DNA of 64,000 nucleotides from Halichondria panicea (lineage: Eukaryota; Porifera; Demospongiae; Suberitida; Halichondriidae): the NCBI RefSeq assembly GCF_963675165.1, contig NC_087382.1:3387963-3451962 (forward strand), in the 5' to 3' direction. The translations under genes were made by a program, and so were the position numbers. The notes below the pieces were generated by a model. That model was not told the origin of the DNA. It searched no databases and worked only from the letters and a program-made list of their open reading frames with translations. Of this stretch, positions 14,059 to 24,656 are shown piece by piece; position 1 is the stretch's first letter; each line of letters begins with the position of its first letter.

Positions 14059-17000
14059 ATGGGACAGGAACAGTCTGCTGAGTAAGTGATGGTCTTACAG
14101 CCTAACATTTTTATTGCTTTTAAACAGGAAACAGGCCAGTAATGCTGCTTGGAGTGGTGATGTAAGCAAAGTGAAGTCCCTGCTGGCACGTGGGGCCAAC
14201 CCCAACCACCCCGAGTACTATCTATTACACAATGCTTGTAGGAATGGTCACCTGGAGATAGTGAAGGCACTTGTTGAGGCTGGAGCAGACACTGGGAGAT
14301 GGGATAATCAGGGCATCTCTCCAGTTCATTGTGCAGCCAAGTGGGGTCATAAGAAGGTGTTAGTTTACTTGATCAGGGATTGCAAGTGCAGCGCTGGTGA
14401 GTAGTTTTCTATTCACTAGCAGTTGCTACATAACTCCCCCGGCCAACCCTATATATAGCAATTTTTCACATTGCAAATATTTTTGTGCATGGGACTTTAA
14501 TATCAGTTTAATTTGTAACGAATACGGAATACATGCATGGCTTGGGCTTCTTAATTTTGAATGAGTTGGTTATGTACACGAACTATGCGTTCGAGGCCTT
14601 GAGGGCCTGGCTTAGGGATGGACATTTAGTTCCTTACAAATGCACCAGTCCTGTAATATTTAAATATTAGTGATACCAACATTCACTTGTGTATAGATGC
14701 CAGGGACCGGTACAACAATACTCCACTCCACTATGCATGCTCTGGTGGTCACCTAGATGTGGTACAGTACTTGGTGGAGGAGGCCCACTGTGACATCAGT
14801 GAGTGTATCATAATTTTGTCTGTCCTTGTGTACAAATTTGTTGTTATGAACACTTTCAGATGTACGGAACAACAACAACCAGACTGTACTTCATGCAGCC
14901 TGCGGTAACGTCCTATTTATAAGTGATGAGTCGATAATTAGAGATTATAGTAACTACATAGCCCTAAAAGTACTTGTTCGTACAAACCAGAAATAAGAGT
15001 ATATGCATGTAATAGATATAGCATGGGAGACCGAGTGTTTTATGGAATATACAGGTACAAGCACAAGGGTGAAGCTCCGAGGGCGAGTTGCTTGTATATT
15101 TCAATAAAACACGAGGATTCTCATGCTATAATATTATGCAGGACGATCCTTACCAATGTGTAATAAAATAATAGAACACGGAAGAAACTGTATGACTTTT
15201 ATTACACGCTTGTAACCGATATAAAGTTATAAGATCCTTACAATACAGTGCATGTATTATACCAACTGCATTCCCGTTCAATACAATGCAGTCCGAATTT
15301 TACTTCGGCTTCAAAAAATCAAATCAGTCTGGTATGAAAAAGTTCCCCGTCAGCTTGCATTGGCGCAGTACTTGGTTGAGAAGGCTAACTGTGACATCAG
15401 TGAGTTTATTTAAATGTAATGTGTATACAATCTCTTGACCATTAACACATGTATGCAGATGCAACCGATAATGAAGGCAGGACACCCCTTGACATAGCTA
15501 AAGGGATAAGTGGTTACGAGGACATTGTTGACTACCTCAAGACTCGACAAGAATCATCTAGACAACCAGGCAAGTTATGAAAAAACATTTCACCGGCATC
15601 CTAAATAATTGACATAGCTATACATTATAAAGAGATTAGTGATGTGCATAATGTTATGTTTACACGACTCAACAACTGTTACTCATGGCAACCAGGCACG
15701 ACGATATGAACATATTTAACCGAAATTGTTATCACGAGGAATTCCTAGTAAATTGTTATCTGAGTACATTTTCCTCAATGAAGTAAAAAATGTCATGCCA
15801 GCAAAGGCTTCGCCATGCATACAGTAATTATAACTATACTTTACCATAGCTATATATAATTTATAGTCAGTCACATTTACTTCCTTGTACATTCATGCAG
15901 GAAAAGATGGTGTTGGGAGTCAAACAGCTGTTCCACTCACACAAGACGAGGCTGATGCTCTGCAGAAGCTTTTCGAGGGAGCACAAGTCACCATTGGTCA
16001 TCCCATTGTTGCTGGCACAACCACTCTGGAGGATGTTCAGCAGCTGCTTACTCAGAGAGGACTGGAGATTATGGCCGACGACCTCAGGACAAAACTCAGA
16101 CTAAGTAAGCTTAAAATTACTACTTTTAGTGCTTATCAAATGATCTCCGGTCAATCAGTTTAGCTTAAAGTAGTCACACGACCGTGATTTGTAATCTCCA
16201 CACTTAACTGATTACTTGCCGAATGGTTCTCGCTAAAATTTCAATGTTTGTTATTTTTCATATGATCAAAGTAACTTAATCTCTACTAATTTCTCCATAA
16301 TTATAGTTATGACTGAGCAACAAAGAAACCTCGAGATACTCAACAATCTAATGACAGATGAAGACACTATCGATGTTTGCTACCCAAGGCTATTTCTTGT
16401 TGGGCCGCCATCTGTTGGCAAGACGACCACACTCAATCGACTGCTGGGGGAGTTTGAGAACATTGACTCTGCTAGAGACAAAGCCAAGCTTAGAAGCACA
16501 CTGCTTGCTAACTGCAAACAAATACTTGCTTTCGTTAATGAAGACACAACAAAATGGTTGTCATCCAAAGATGTTGACGAAGAAACAAAGCTATTGTTTG
16601 GTTACTTGCGTGAATCTAAGTCTGAAACCACTCCTAACAAAGAGAGAAGCATCGCAACCTCAACCGATTCTCCTGTATTAATACGCATGCTAAGAACTCT
16701 GTTTAAATACACCACACAATTATTTTCTGAAGAAAACAGACCACCACTACACCAAGCCACAGCTGCTCAGCGTACGATGACAATGAGTCAACCAAAAAAC
16801 AAACTATTACCAATAAAATCAGAATTACAACAGCTAATAAAGAATGCGGATTATTCCAAAATGGCTGATTTCCTTGGCGATATTTTACTGAATATTCACG
16901 ACATCGGAGGTCAGCCAGGCTTCTTAGAAATGCTACCAGCCCTGAGCACTGGTCCGGCCATGTACCTAGTGTTCTTAGATCTCAGTAAGGAACTTGACAA

Positions 17001-20000
17001 GCTGTACAAAATACCTTTCAGTCGAGATGGTATGGAAATTATTCCCTTCAATTCTGTTCACACTACAGAAGCCACAATCTCTCAAATCCTCACCTCTATT
17101 GCCAGTGTCCATTGCATCTCAAGAGATCCCACTCCTCTTATTGATGTTGGCAGAGCTAGTGATGCTCTTAAAGAAAGAATTAAAACATTTAAACAAGTTA
17201 AACCGGTAGCAGCCTTGATAGGCACACACAAAGACAAGCTGACCGACCCCGAGAGACAAATCAGCGAGAAAAATGAGGCACTTACAAAAGTTCTCCAAAA
17301 ATTCCCTGAAATTATTATTTCTCCTGGATCAGAACAGCAGAATATTGAGCACAGCGAACCTCTATACGGAGCCCGTACACAATTAGATTCAAAATCTTGT
17401 TTCTTCTCAGTAGATAACCTCAATGGAACTGAAGTGTCTGACATCGGCCCCGTTCGTAATTTCTTAAGTCGAATAATTTTGTCTCGCTTCAAAAATGCTT
17501 CTCTTCCAATTCGACCGAAATGGCTCATTTTTGGGTTGCTTCTTCGAAAACAATTTCAAATAGCTACAATTGAAGATTGCTTTGAATTAGGAGAAATGCT
17601 AGAAATGCAGAAAGAAGAAGTAGAAGTGTGTCTCTGGTATCTTCACAACTGTGTTGGTACGATCCTCCGTTACACCAACGTACCTGGTGATGACGGTTGG
17701 CTCAAGGGTCATGTGATCTGCACCCTTCAAGCTATCTTTGATAGCATCAGCCAGTTTATTCTCCTTTCTATGCGAACGCTTCACTCAGGAGGTCCAGTTA
17801 CCGACTACGAGCAAGCCGAGTTGGTTAAGAAGGGACAGTTCTCGATCAAATCCATTGAGATGTGTTGCAGAAACGTGGAAATTTCTGAACTCATTCCCGC
17901 AAAGCATCTCATTAAGTTATTGGAGCATGTCAAACTTCTGTCCCCGATATCTCATAAGGATAAATCATCAGCGAAAGTTGTTCGCACTACCTACTTAATG
18001 CCGGCTGTTTTGGAATGTGCTTCACAAGAGGAGCTGGCGAACCCACCTCCACCAGACACCAACAACCCAGAACCACTCCACATTAGATTCAGCTTTGGTT
18101 ACGTACCAACAGGAGTCTTCTGTGGGCTCATCACTCGACTAGTTTCCCAAGGCCGCCATGGAATACTCGGATTGACGTGGAAGTTGGTGGAAGATGGTGT
18201 CAAGAGAAACTGCGTCTCTTTTCTGATTGCGAAATCAAATAAGATAACGTTAATATCTCATGAAAGGAGTTACGAAATACGAGTTACTCGAAATCACGCC
18301 CGTCTCTCCCTTCATGACCTTTGCACCTATGTTCTCTCGGTAGTTCTCTACACTCTCACGAACATGTACGAGCAGCTAGTCCCACAAGTGGCGTTCCAGT
18401 GCCCATGTCCTGGTCACAGCTCAAGCAGAGATCACAATTCCTTGTGTATTCTGACGGAAGATGTATGGATTCAGTTTCTGTGTGGCAGTAATCCCGTTAC
18501 CTTGAGGAAGGAGCAGACAGTTTGGCTTGGAAAGGTGTGTGTACAGTTAGCGTACGTAGAATTATGTTCATGTGTTCTACTTGCCTGTCTTACTATTTGC
18601 CGCTTGTTAGTCACATGCATCCCTTCTTTTCAACAGACCAAGAAGGTTGGTGAGGAAGCTGAACTAGAGGTGCTAAAGTTTACTGAGGAAGGTTTCTCCT
18701 TCCACTGGACTAAAGAGGGCTCCAGACGCCAGATCAAGACAACTGATGATCGGCCCAACACTCTGAGCTTCCCGAGTGTGAGAGAGGAGGACTTTGGTCA
18801 CTACCAGTGTGAGGTGAAGGATACAGCTGCTGGGAAAGTGCTCCTCACTCTCTACAGAGCTCTCTACAAAGAGGAGTCAAGTCAGTTAGCATAATTATAT
18901 TGAGAGTATAATTATATATGTGTGCCAATTGTCACGATACGCCACACTTACGTTCAATATTTTAACTGCTTCAGGTGAATTCTCTACTGAAAGGAATGAA
19001 GAGCCAAAAAGCAATGACACTAAATCTATTGTAAAGACGCCATCATCAGGTTTGATTGTTTCTACGAACTATTCTACAAACACTGTTATTCACTGATCAC
19101 TCGTATAGATGAGGGGTCCCTGTCACCAGAAAGGCTCCAACCCTCAGCAGCTCCAGTCCAGAGAGCAGAAACTCCATCAGCTGGTGGTGACAGTCAATTC
19201 CGTACTCAAAAAGGTATATTTCTTTATATACATGTAGCTGTGTATGATATTGTCACATCATCAATCAATGATTTATGCCCTCTACAGGACCACCCGCTAA
19301 TCGAGTCGCTCTCCAAGAACTAATGGGACGATACAATCTGACTAACGAGCAACTCAACCGTGAAATAAGTAACCCTAATTTTTCCTACCTGGCCATATAT
19401 TTCGATGATGTGGAAATTTATTCGAATGCCATGGGACTAGCTTCTGCTGAACAAGCCGATGTGAAGAGGTTATACCATAGCGAAGGTTCCCAAGCAGCCA
19501 TGTTAAAGTGTTTGAAAATCTGGAAACAACACAATTCTTCTCAAGCAAGTTACAGAGCTCTACTGGATATCATACTGAGATTGGGGAAAGGAGACACAGC
19601 TGATAAAATCTGTCAGCAATTGACCCAACGTAAGTACATGTATATCAGTGCCCCTCCCCTTTTCCTCGCCCCTCTAACAAGCAACTGAGCCAGTAGCTAT
19701 CCGACTCATGCATGTAACTGAACTCAACTCACACCAGAGAAGTATTTTATAATGAGTACATAGCTAGTAGGTTGTACATAATTATAGGATTGACAGTGCA
19801 ATTGTGTGTTTTCAATCATATTTCACCGCGTTTCGTCTGACTGACTAAGTAAGTAAGTATGTAAGTAAGTAAATAAGTAAGTAATATTCTTGGAAAGCAT
19901 TTCCTCCTTGTACAGACATGTTCAGAAGATTCTAGATACAGCCTCTAGTCGACTAGAACCCGGACCATGGGCGTTTTTCTCAGAATTGCGTCCGCTTCCA

Positions 20001-20947
20001 AGAGGCAGATGACCTCTCAGGCTCCACTTTTCTTACCTACGCAATTCCGCCATCTTTAAATGACTGCCACAGCAACGCACATGGCAACTTATGAGGTGGG
20101 CGTGGCTGTGACATCGATAAACACAAAACCTCTTTTCTTCAGCTCAGCTCTCCATTCACTCACTTCATGTATGCTATTTATCCTAGATGCATGCACTAAA
20201 AAACATTTGCAATGTGAACGTTGCTAGGATTGCCAGGAAAAGAAAAGCACGAAAAAGCGAAGAAACAAGAAATTCGGCGAGTGCATAACTCCAATCCGTT
20301 ACAACGTCATGAACATGTACAGTCGAGTGGCCTACTGTTGATAAGGAATTTTAAAATCGAAATATAGATTGGATAAACACACAGTCATTGGTCTTTATCT
20401 GCTCATGAATATAACTTGGAATACTCCCATCCACACATCCAACACTTGCGTGTTTGCTCAACACTGTAAGGGAGTCATAAACATATAACTATAGCCTGCA
20501 AAAAATGTACATAATTAACATCACTATAATTATTACTTGCAATGTGAAAGGATTGGCCAGGAAAAGTACCAAAACAAAAATAATAATTATTAATAACTTA
20601 TTGAAACAGTACATGTTCATGACGTTGTAACGGATTGGAGTTATGCACTCGCCGAATTTCTTGTTTCTTCGCTTTTTCGCGCTTTTCTTTTCCTGGCAAT
20701 CCTAGCAACGTTCACATTGCAAATGTTTTTTAGTTTTGATAATTATAGGATTGACAGTGCAATTGTGTGTTTTCAATTATTGCACAAATTATCACTCTGT
20801 TCATAATTATATACATTTCCACTTGTTGGTGTCTATATAGCTAGACTGCACTCTCAGCTGGTGCACTGTTGATATGACAACCTGTAGTTTATCAAAATGA
20901 TCTACATATTGTTTCTATATTATTGTACAGATCATACACTGGACTGA
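14059..20947 (+). CDS. Roco gene A: ankyrin-Roc-COR-Ig-death domain protein
   Basis: Thirteen exons: 14059-14081, 14128-14396, 14697-14798, 14860-14904, 15328-15399, 15459-15569, 15901-16104, 16307-18534, 18637-18880, 18975-19049, 19109-19213, 19288-19629, 20931-20947. They total 3837 nt, 1278 aa, in phase. MGQEQS is an N-myristoylation-type start. Ankyrin repeats fill about aa 8-207 (NTPLHYAC, GHLEIVKALVEAGA). The 2.2-kb exon holds a Roc GTPase: P-loop GPPSVGKTT (about aa 308-316), DIGGQ (about aa 474), THKD (about aa 582), then a COR-like region ending in a FQCPCPGH Cys/His motif. Exon 9 is Ig-like (FHWTKEG, EEDFGHYQCEV). Exon 12 is a death-like domain. Roco proteins are GTP-regulated scaffolds; membership of a signalling complex is inferred. 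The exon 4 donor (GCG|gtaacg) and exon 5 acceptor differ from the paralogues and are the weakest part. The intron after exon 6 uses a GC donor. A candidate AATAAA lies at 21065. Confidence 0.85.
15017..15130. repeat. 114-bp fold-back repeat in a Roco A intron
   Basis: It starts TATAGCATGGGAGA and ends TCTCATGCTATA. The two halves are imperfect inverted repeats over about 45-50 bp (GTGTTTTAT...AATATACA...AAGCA on both arms). Equivalent copies sit in the other Roco genes at 28789-28902, 49287-49400 and 61491-61604, all 114 bp, so it predates the duplications. Confidence 0.75.
19817..20777. mobile_element. About 960-bp insertion in the last intron of Roco A
   Basis: A 39-bp direct repeat (ATAATTATAGGATTGACAGT...TTTTCAAT) lies at 19778-19816 and again at 20739-20777. 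Roco C has one copy of that sequence and no intervening DNA. The inserted block starts with a TAAG microsatellite (19845-19884) and contains a long inverted repeat listed separately. No coding sequence was recognised. Confidence 0.65.
20195..20734. repeat. 126-bp inverted repeat with 288-bp spacer
   Basis: The arm at 20195-20320 (ACTAAAAAACATTTGC...GAACATGTAC) is nearly perfectly complementary to 20609-20734. It lies inside the Roco A intron insertion. The form fits a fold-back/MITE-like element and would make a long hairpin in the pre-mRNA. Confidence 0.85.
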
Positions 20948-21273
20948 TGCAGTGATTACACATGCAGTGTGTTGGATTGTACAAAATACTCTAGAAATTG
21001 CATGTTACATAGATTCACCCCTACTGGATGATCGATTTGATCAGACGAAGAAGACTGACTGAACAATAAAATTATAGCCATTTTCATATAGATACAATTA
21101 CATTCAAATGTTCTCATGCAAATGTACAGTGGAATTGTTAGATCACAATAACAACTATTCAGTAATAACAACTTTTCTGTTACATAATTGTACATGAATA
21201 GATTGTATTATAAAAATAATTATAACATGTACGCCAGAATAACAACTGAAACCAAAAAACAATTATAATATAA

Positions 21274-22122
21274 TTATGAAAGTATATACAATAATAAAAC
21301 TAGACAACGTTCAGACATTGCATGACAGTATCTAAACTGAGAGCAGGCTACAGCCCACAGAGGACAGCCGATACCACCTGCAGAGAAAGAGAAACACTCA
21401 ATAAGGGACCACACACTTGGAGGTATGGATATATACACCTCACCTGGTTGTCCAGTGGGGAAGGCCAGGAGTGGAGACACTGGATGGAACAGTTCAGTGG
21501 GGGAAATGGCAACTGGTCTCCGATGATTCAGCATGACGACACCAATATGCATTATCAACTACGAAACGGCATGACAACAATTAGCAATGGTAGAGAGGGA
21601 TGTATGTGCTCTCACTATTAACAATGAACTCTCTCCACTCAACACGGCACTCAGCTTCGTCAACTGTGACTTGACCCTTCTCTAAGGGAATGTTTTGTTA
21701 ATGGTAGCTAGCTATAGTTACAATAGCACAGACCTTTCACCTGAAGCTCTCTGTCCTTCTGATTGATTCTCCTCTGAAGTCTGGCATGATCTGCAAAATT
21801 GTCCTGTCAGATATAATCGATAGTGGTATCCATACATAAGTTTCATCTCACCATCATATTAACGTGCTGCAACTGTTGCTTTATATCTGATACTTCTCTC
21901 TTCAGGCTAACCAAGTCAGGAGTCTCAGAGGCGTACCAATACACCAACTAGATACAGTGACATGTGTTAAAACTATATTCCAGCATCTAGACCAGTATAA
22001 TTATAGTAAACTGACTTTGTTAGATAGCTTGGGACTCCATAATCTGAGCAGCTTGGTGAGCAGCACTGTTCCTAAGACAAGACAAGACACAGGAGGCTCC
22101 AGTTGATCACAACACTCTCCAT
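21274..22122 (-). pseudogene. GET1: GET1 (WRB) gene copy, probably broken by a 5-bp repeat
   Basis: Minus-strand exons: 22122-22016 (start ATG at 22122), 21947-21852, 21803-21741, 21681-21616, 21558-21444, 21377-21274. GET1/WRB is the ER receptor that inserts tail-anchored proteins. Matches: LKREVSDIKQQLQHVNMM, then DNFADHARLQRRINQKDREL (coiled coil that binds GET3), then a hydrophobic stretch, PVAISPTELFHPVSPL, LAFPTGQPGGIGCPLWAV. The order and spacing agree with animal GET1. The start is MESVVINWSLLCLVLS, a signal-like first membrane segment, but CTTGTCTTGTCTTAG then puts a stop in frame. Removing one CTTGT would restore the frame, so a 5-bp tandem duplication seems to have broken it. The same lesion is in the copies at 43.7 and 55.2 kb. 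It could still be functional if an unseen splice form avoids it. Divergent from APEX1. Confidence 0.75.
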
Positions 22123-22547
22123 GGCAGTAAGAATGAAGGGATATTCCCTAACAGTAGTTCTACACTGCACTTACAGGTAGGGTTTTTCCCTATGCAATGG
22201 GCCACCATTGACATGATTGTTGTGCCACTGTCTAGTCTAGTCTACGTCTGTTTCCAAGAGCTCTCTCACTATCTGCAGTCGAGTCCAAGTTATGCCAAAA
22301 GAAAGAAAAGAAAGGTTCTACTTTAATAGAAATCTAGTGTAGAACTTACTTTGATAGCCTGTTGCTAGCTAGCTGTAGAGATGTATTTGTTTATATATCT
22401 ACCTATATAGCTACTGAGTACTGTGCTATTTTACCTCATACCAACACCCACATAACCAGGAGACTCCTGCTGCTGTAGGAGGAGGCTCTGGCTCCACCAT
22501 TGAGGAGGTACGTCACTGGCACACACACCTCACACATTGTGTCCACG

Positions 22548-23237
22548 TAGTCTCATGAATCAGCCGCACTAGGAATGTCCGTCTGAGCACCACTTTAGTC
22601 TAGAGGTCATTGCACAATGGAATTTTAATTGTCATTACGTCAGTGTCAAAACCAATTAGTTCCAACGCATGCAAAAGGTCAACCGCGAACGCTTGACTTA
22701 GCAGCTATGAATTTTTGTTTGGCTTACTCCAAGAACGTTGTTAAAAGATCAAGAAAAAGGTTGTACAGCACTAGTGCAGTCAACATAGCTCCTTGACTGG
22801 CTAACAGTAGTGCTGACTAGTGCAGTCAACATAGCTCCTTGACTGGCTAACAGTAGCGCTGACTAGTGCAGTCAACATAGCTCCTTGACTGGCTAACAGT
22901 AGTGCTGACTAGTGCAGTCAACATAGCTCCTTGACTGGCTAACAGTAGTGCTGACTAGTGCAGTCAACATAGCTCCTTGACTGGCTAACAGTAGCGCTGA
23001 CTAGTGCAGTCAACATAGCTCCTTGACTGGCTAACAGTAGCGCTGACTAGTGCAGTCAACATAGCTCCTTGACTGGCTAACAGTAGCGCTGACTAGTGAA
23101 TGCGTCCTGCTGCATACACTTCTTGTCATTTTTTATTTCCTTTAATTTTGTCAATCCTTGATCTGATTGACCTAGCCAAAAAAGTTTGTACTTTGTGCTC
23201 AGACGGACATTCCTAGTGCGGCTGATTCATGAGACTA
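22548..23237. mobile_element. Non-autonomous DNA transposon with about 42-bp TIRs (690 bp), in an APEX1 intron
   Basis: Terminal inverted repeats TAGTCTCATGAATCAGCCGC...GTCTGAGCAC and complement bound the element. GTGTCCACG flanks both ends as a 9-bp target duplication, which suggests a MULE-like or hAT-like MITE (class is inference). The interior contains a 46-bp minisatellite. The same insertion at the same site occurs at 55631-56116, and a deleted remnant near 44137-44258. Confidence 0.85.
22770..23091. repeat. 46-bp minisatellite, 7 copies, inside the MITE
   Basis: Seven copies of a 46-bp unit (ACTAGTGCAGTCAACATAGC...) begin every 46 bp from 22770. Units end GTAGTGCTG or GTAGCGCTG. The orthologous MITE at 55.6 kb has only two copies (55851-55942). 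Confidence 0.97.
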
Positions 23238-23659
23238 GTGTCCACGTACGTACGTATATATCCCCAGGCACTTCCTGTGAAGAAAATCAAAACGACAGAA
23301 GCTACTGATGGAGAGGCTGTGAGCAAAGGGAAGGGCAAGGAAAACAAGACGAACTGGGATGGTATCGAATTGGGACAAACTAAACACTGGAGGTATACAT
23401 TCCAACTATGTTATCAACTGATACTGGTCACATGTACTCAGACCATGGACCAGCTCATGGAATGTGAACGGAATCAGAGCGTGGATAAAGGTATCGTTTC
23501 CTCCGTCCTCAATAATTACAATTATTAACCAACCGCATTTTATACACTGTGTACAGAATGGTGGTCTGGAGTATATTGCACGGGAATACCCAGACATATT
23601 CTGTGTACAAGAAACCAAGTGTATTGAGAAAGAGCTTCCTATGGTAGGACAGCCACTGT

Positions 23660-23860
23660 ACACACACACTCACCCCCCACACACACACACACACACTCAC
23701 ACCCACACACACAACCCCCCCACACACACACACTCTCACATAACCCCCACACACACACACACACACTCACCCTCCCCCACACACACACACACACACACAC
23801 TCACCCCCCCCACACACTCTCACATAACCCCCCCCCCACACACACACACACACACACACA
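23660..23860. repeat. CA-rich microsatellite with poly-C interruptions
   Basis: CACACA runs separated by CTCACCCCC blocks fill the APEX1 intron just upstream of the 23862 exon. Homologous arrays of different length lie at about 44622-44817 and 56540-56942. Confidence 0.95.
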
Positions 23861-24656
23861 GAACCAGCTCGGTATTCCTGGCTACCACGTCTACTGGCAC
23901 TCCGCAGAGAAGAGGCTACAGCGGTGTGGGGTGAGGCATATTCACCAACTGTTGTGTGGTTAGTTACAAGTATTGTGCAGGCTGTACTCCAAAGAGAAGC
24001 CAATTTCAGTGACCAATGGTTTGGGAATTGAGAAGTTTGATTGTGAGGGTAGGATCATCACTGCTGAATATGCTATTTCTTTACATCTTGTAAGTTGGTT
24101 CTGATTTTATTTAGATTCCTATTGTCACTGTTATGTTGTGCCCTGTGTATATAGATGTGCCCAATGCTGGTGATGGCCTCAAGAGGCTCTCGTACAAGCA
24201 AGACTGGGATAGGGACCTCAGAGAGTACATGAAGAAACTAGATCTCAGTCCTTCTCTGTGGGGACCTCAATGTGGCCCATAAAGAGATAGGTACCTTCAG
24301 AGTTTGCCTTGACTTTGTGTACATACATGTATGTATCTACGTGTAGATTTAAAGAACCCCAAGACAAACACAAAGACAGCTGGTTTCACACCCGAGGAGA
24401 GACAGGACTTCACAGAGCTACTGGAGGAGGGTTTCGTGGACACCTGTATTCCGACCTCGCTGGAGCGTACATTTACTAGTCATACCGGCTCAACGCCAGA
24501 GCCAAGAACACTGGCTGGTGAGTGCTCCCGCATTACTCTAGCAATAGAGTGTATCTGTGTTATCGTGTCCACGATCCTGCTACTAATACCCAACACATGC
24601 ACACTGTCTTAGTTATCCACCACCCCCACCACCCACACACATCACCCACACACTAG

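Larger units (their letters stand above)
22460..24517 (+). pseudogene. APEX1: APEX1 (AP endonuclease) 5' fragment, copy 1, broken
   Basis: Exons: 22460-22507, 23268-23392, 23442-23490, 23557-23643, 23862-23930, 23981-24089, 24155-24290, 24347-24517. APEX1 cuts DNA at abasic sites in base-excision repair. Matches: [69 protein letters not shown]. The final exon with the catalytic SDHCP is absent; ANKIB1 sequence follows instead. Two frameshifts are shared with copies 2 and 3: a +1 between SAEK and GYSGVG (23900-23925), and one before VLLCGDLN (about 24245-24252). This copy also has a private deletion at about 24069-24080, loss of FRHLYP coding near 24443, and TGG to TAG in the YWSY motif near 24476. 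It is therefore a pseudogene. A MITE interrupts its first intron and a CA array fills the intron before 23862. Confidence 0.85.
11114..24554 (+). repeat. Segmental duplication unit 1 (13.4 kb): ANKIB1 3' half, Roco A, GET1, APEX1 5' part
   Basis: Sequence beginning at CTGTGTTATCG in the ANKIB1 intron recurs in the same order at 24555, 45534 and 57643. Immediately to the left of those three later starts the sequence is APEX1 intron instead of ANKIB1 intron, which marks a head-to-tail tandem duplication junction. Confidence 0.85.

Noticed and set aside
17082-17528. 148-aa minus-strand ORF opposite the Roc domain, present in A, C and D
   Set aside because: Antisense shadow of a conserved coding exon; no splice sites or similarity of its own.
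16309-18894. 861-aa open reading frame taken as a complete single-exon protein
   Set aside because: It is the large Roco exon plus an in-frame intron (18535-18636) and the Ig exon; clear splice sites and paralogues show a 13-exon gene.
22770-23091. Possible CRISPR array (regular 46-bp units)
   Set aside because: Units are contiguous with no unique spacers and sit inside a TIR element in an animal genome; it is a minisatellite.
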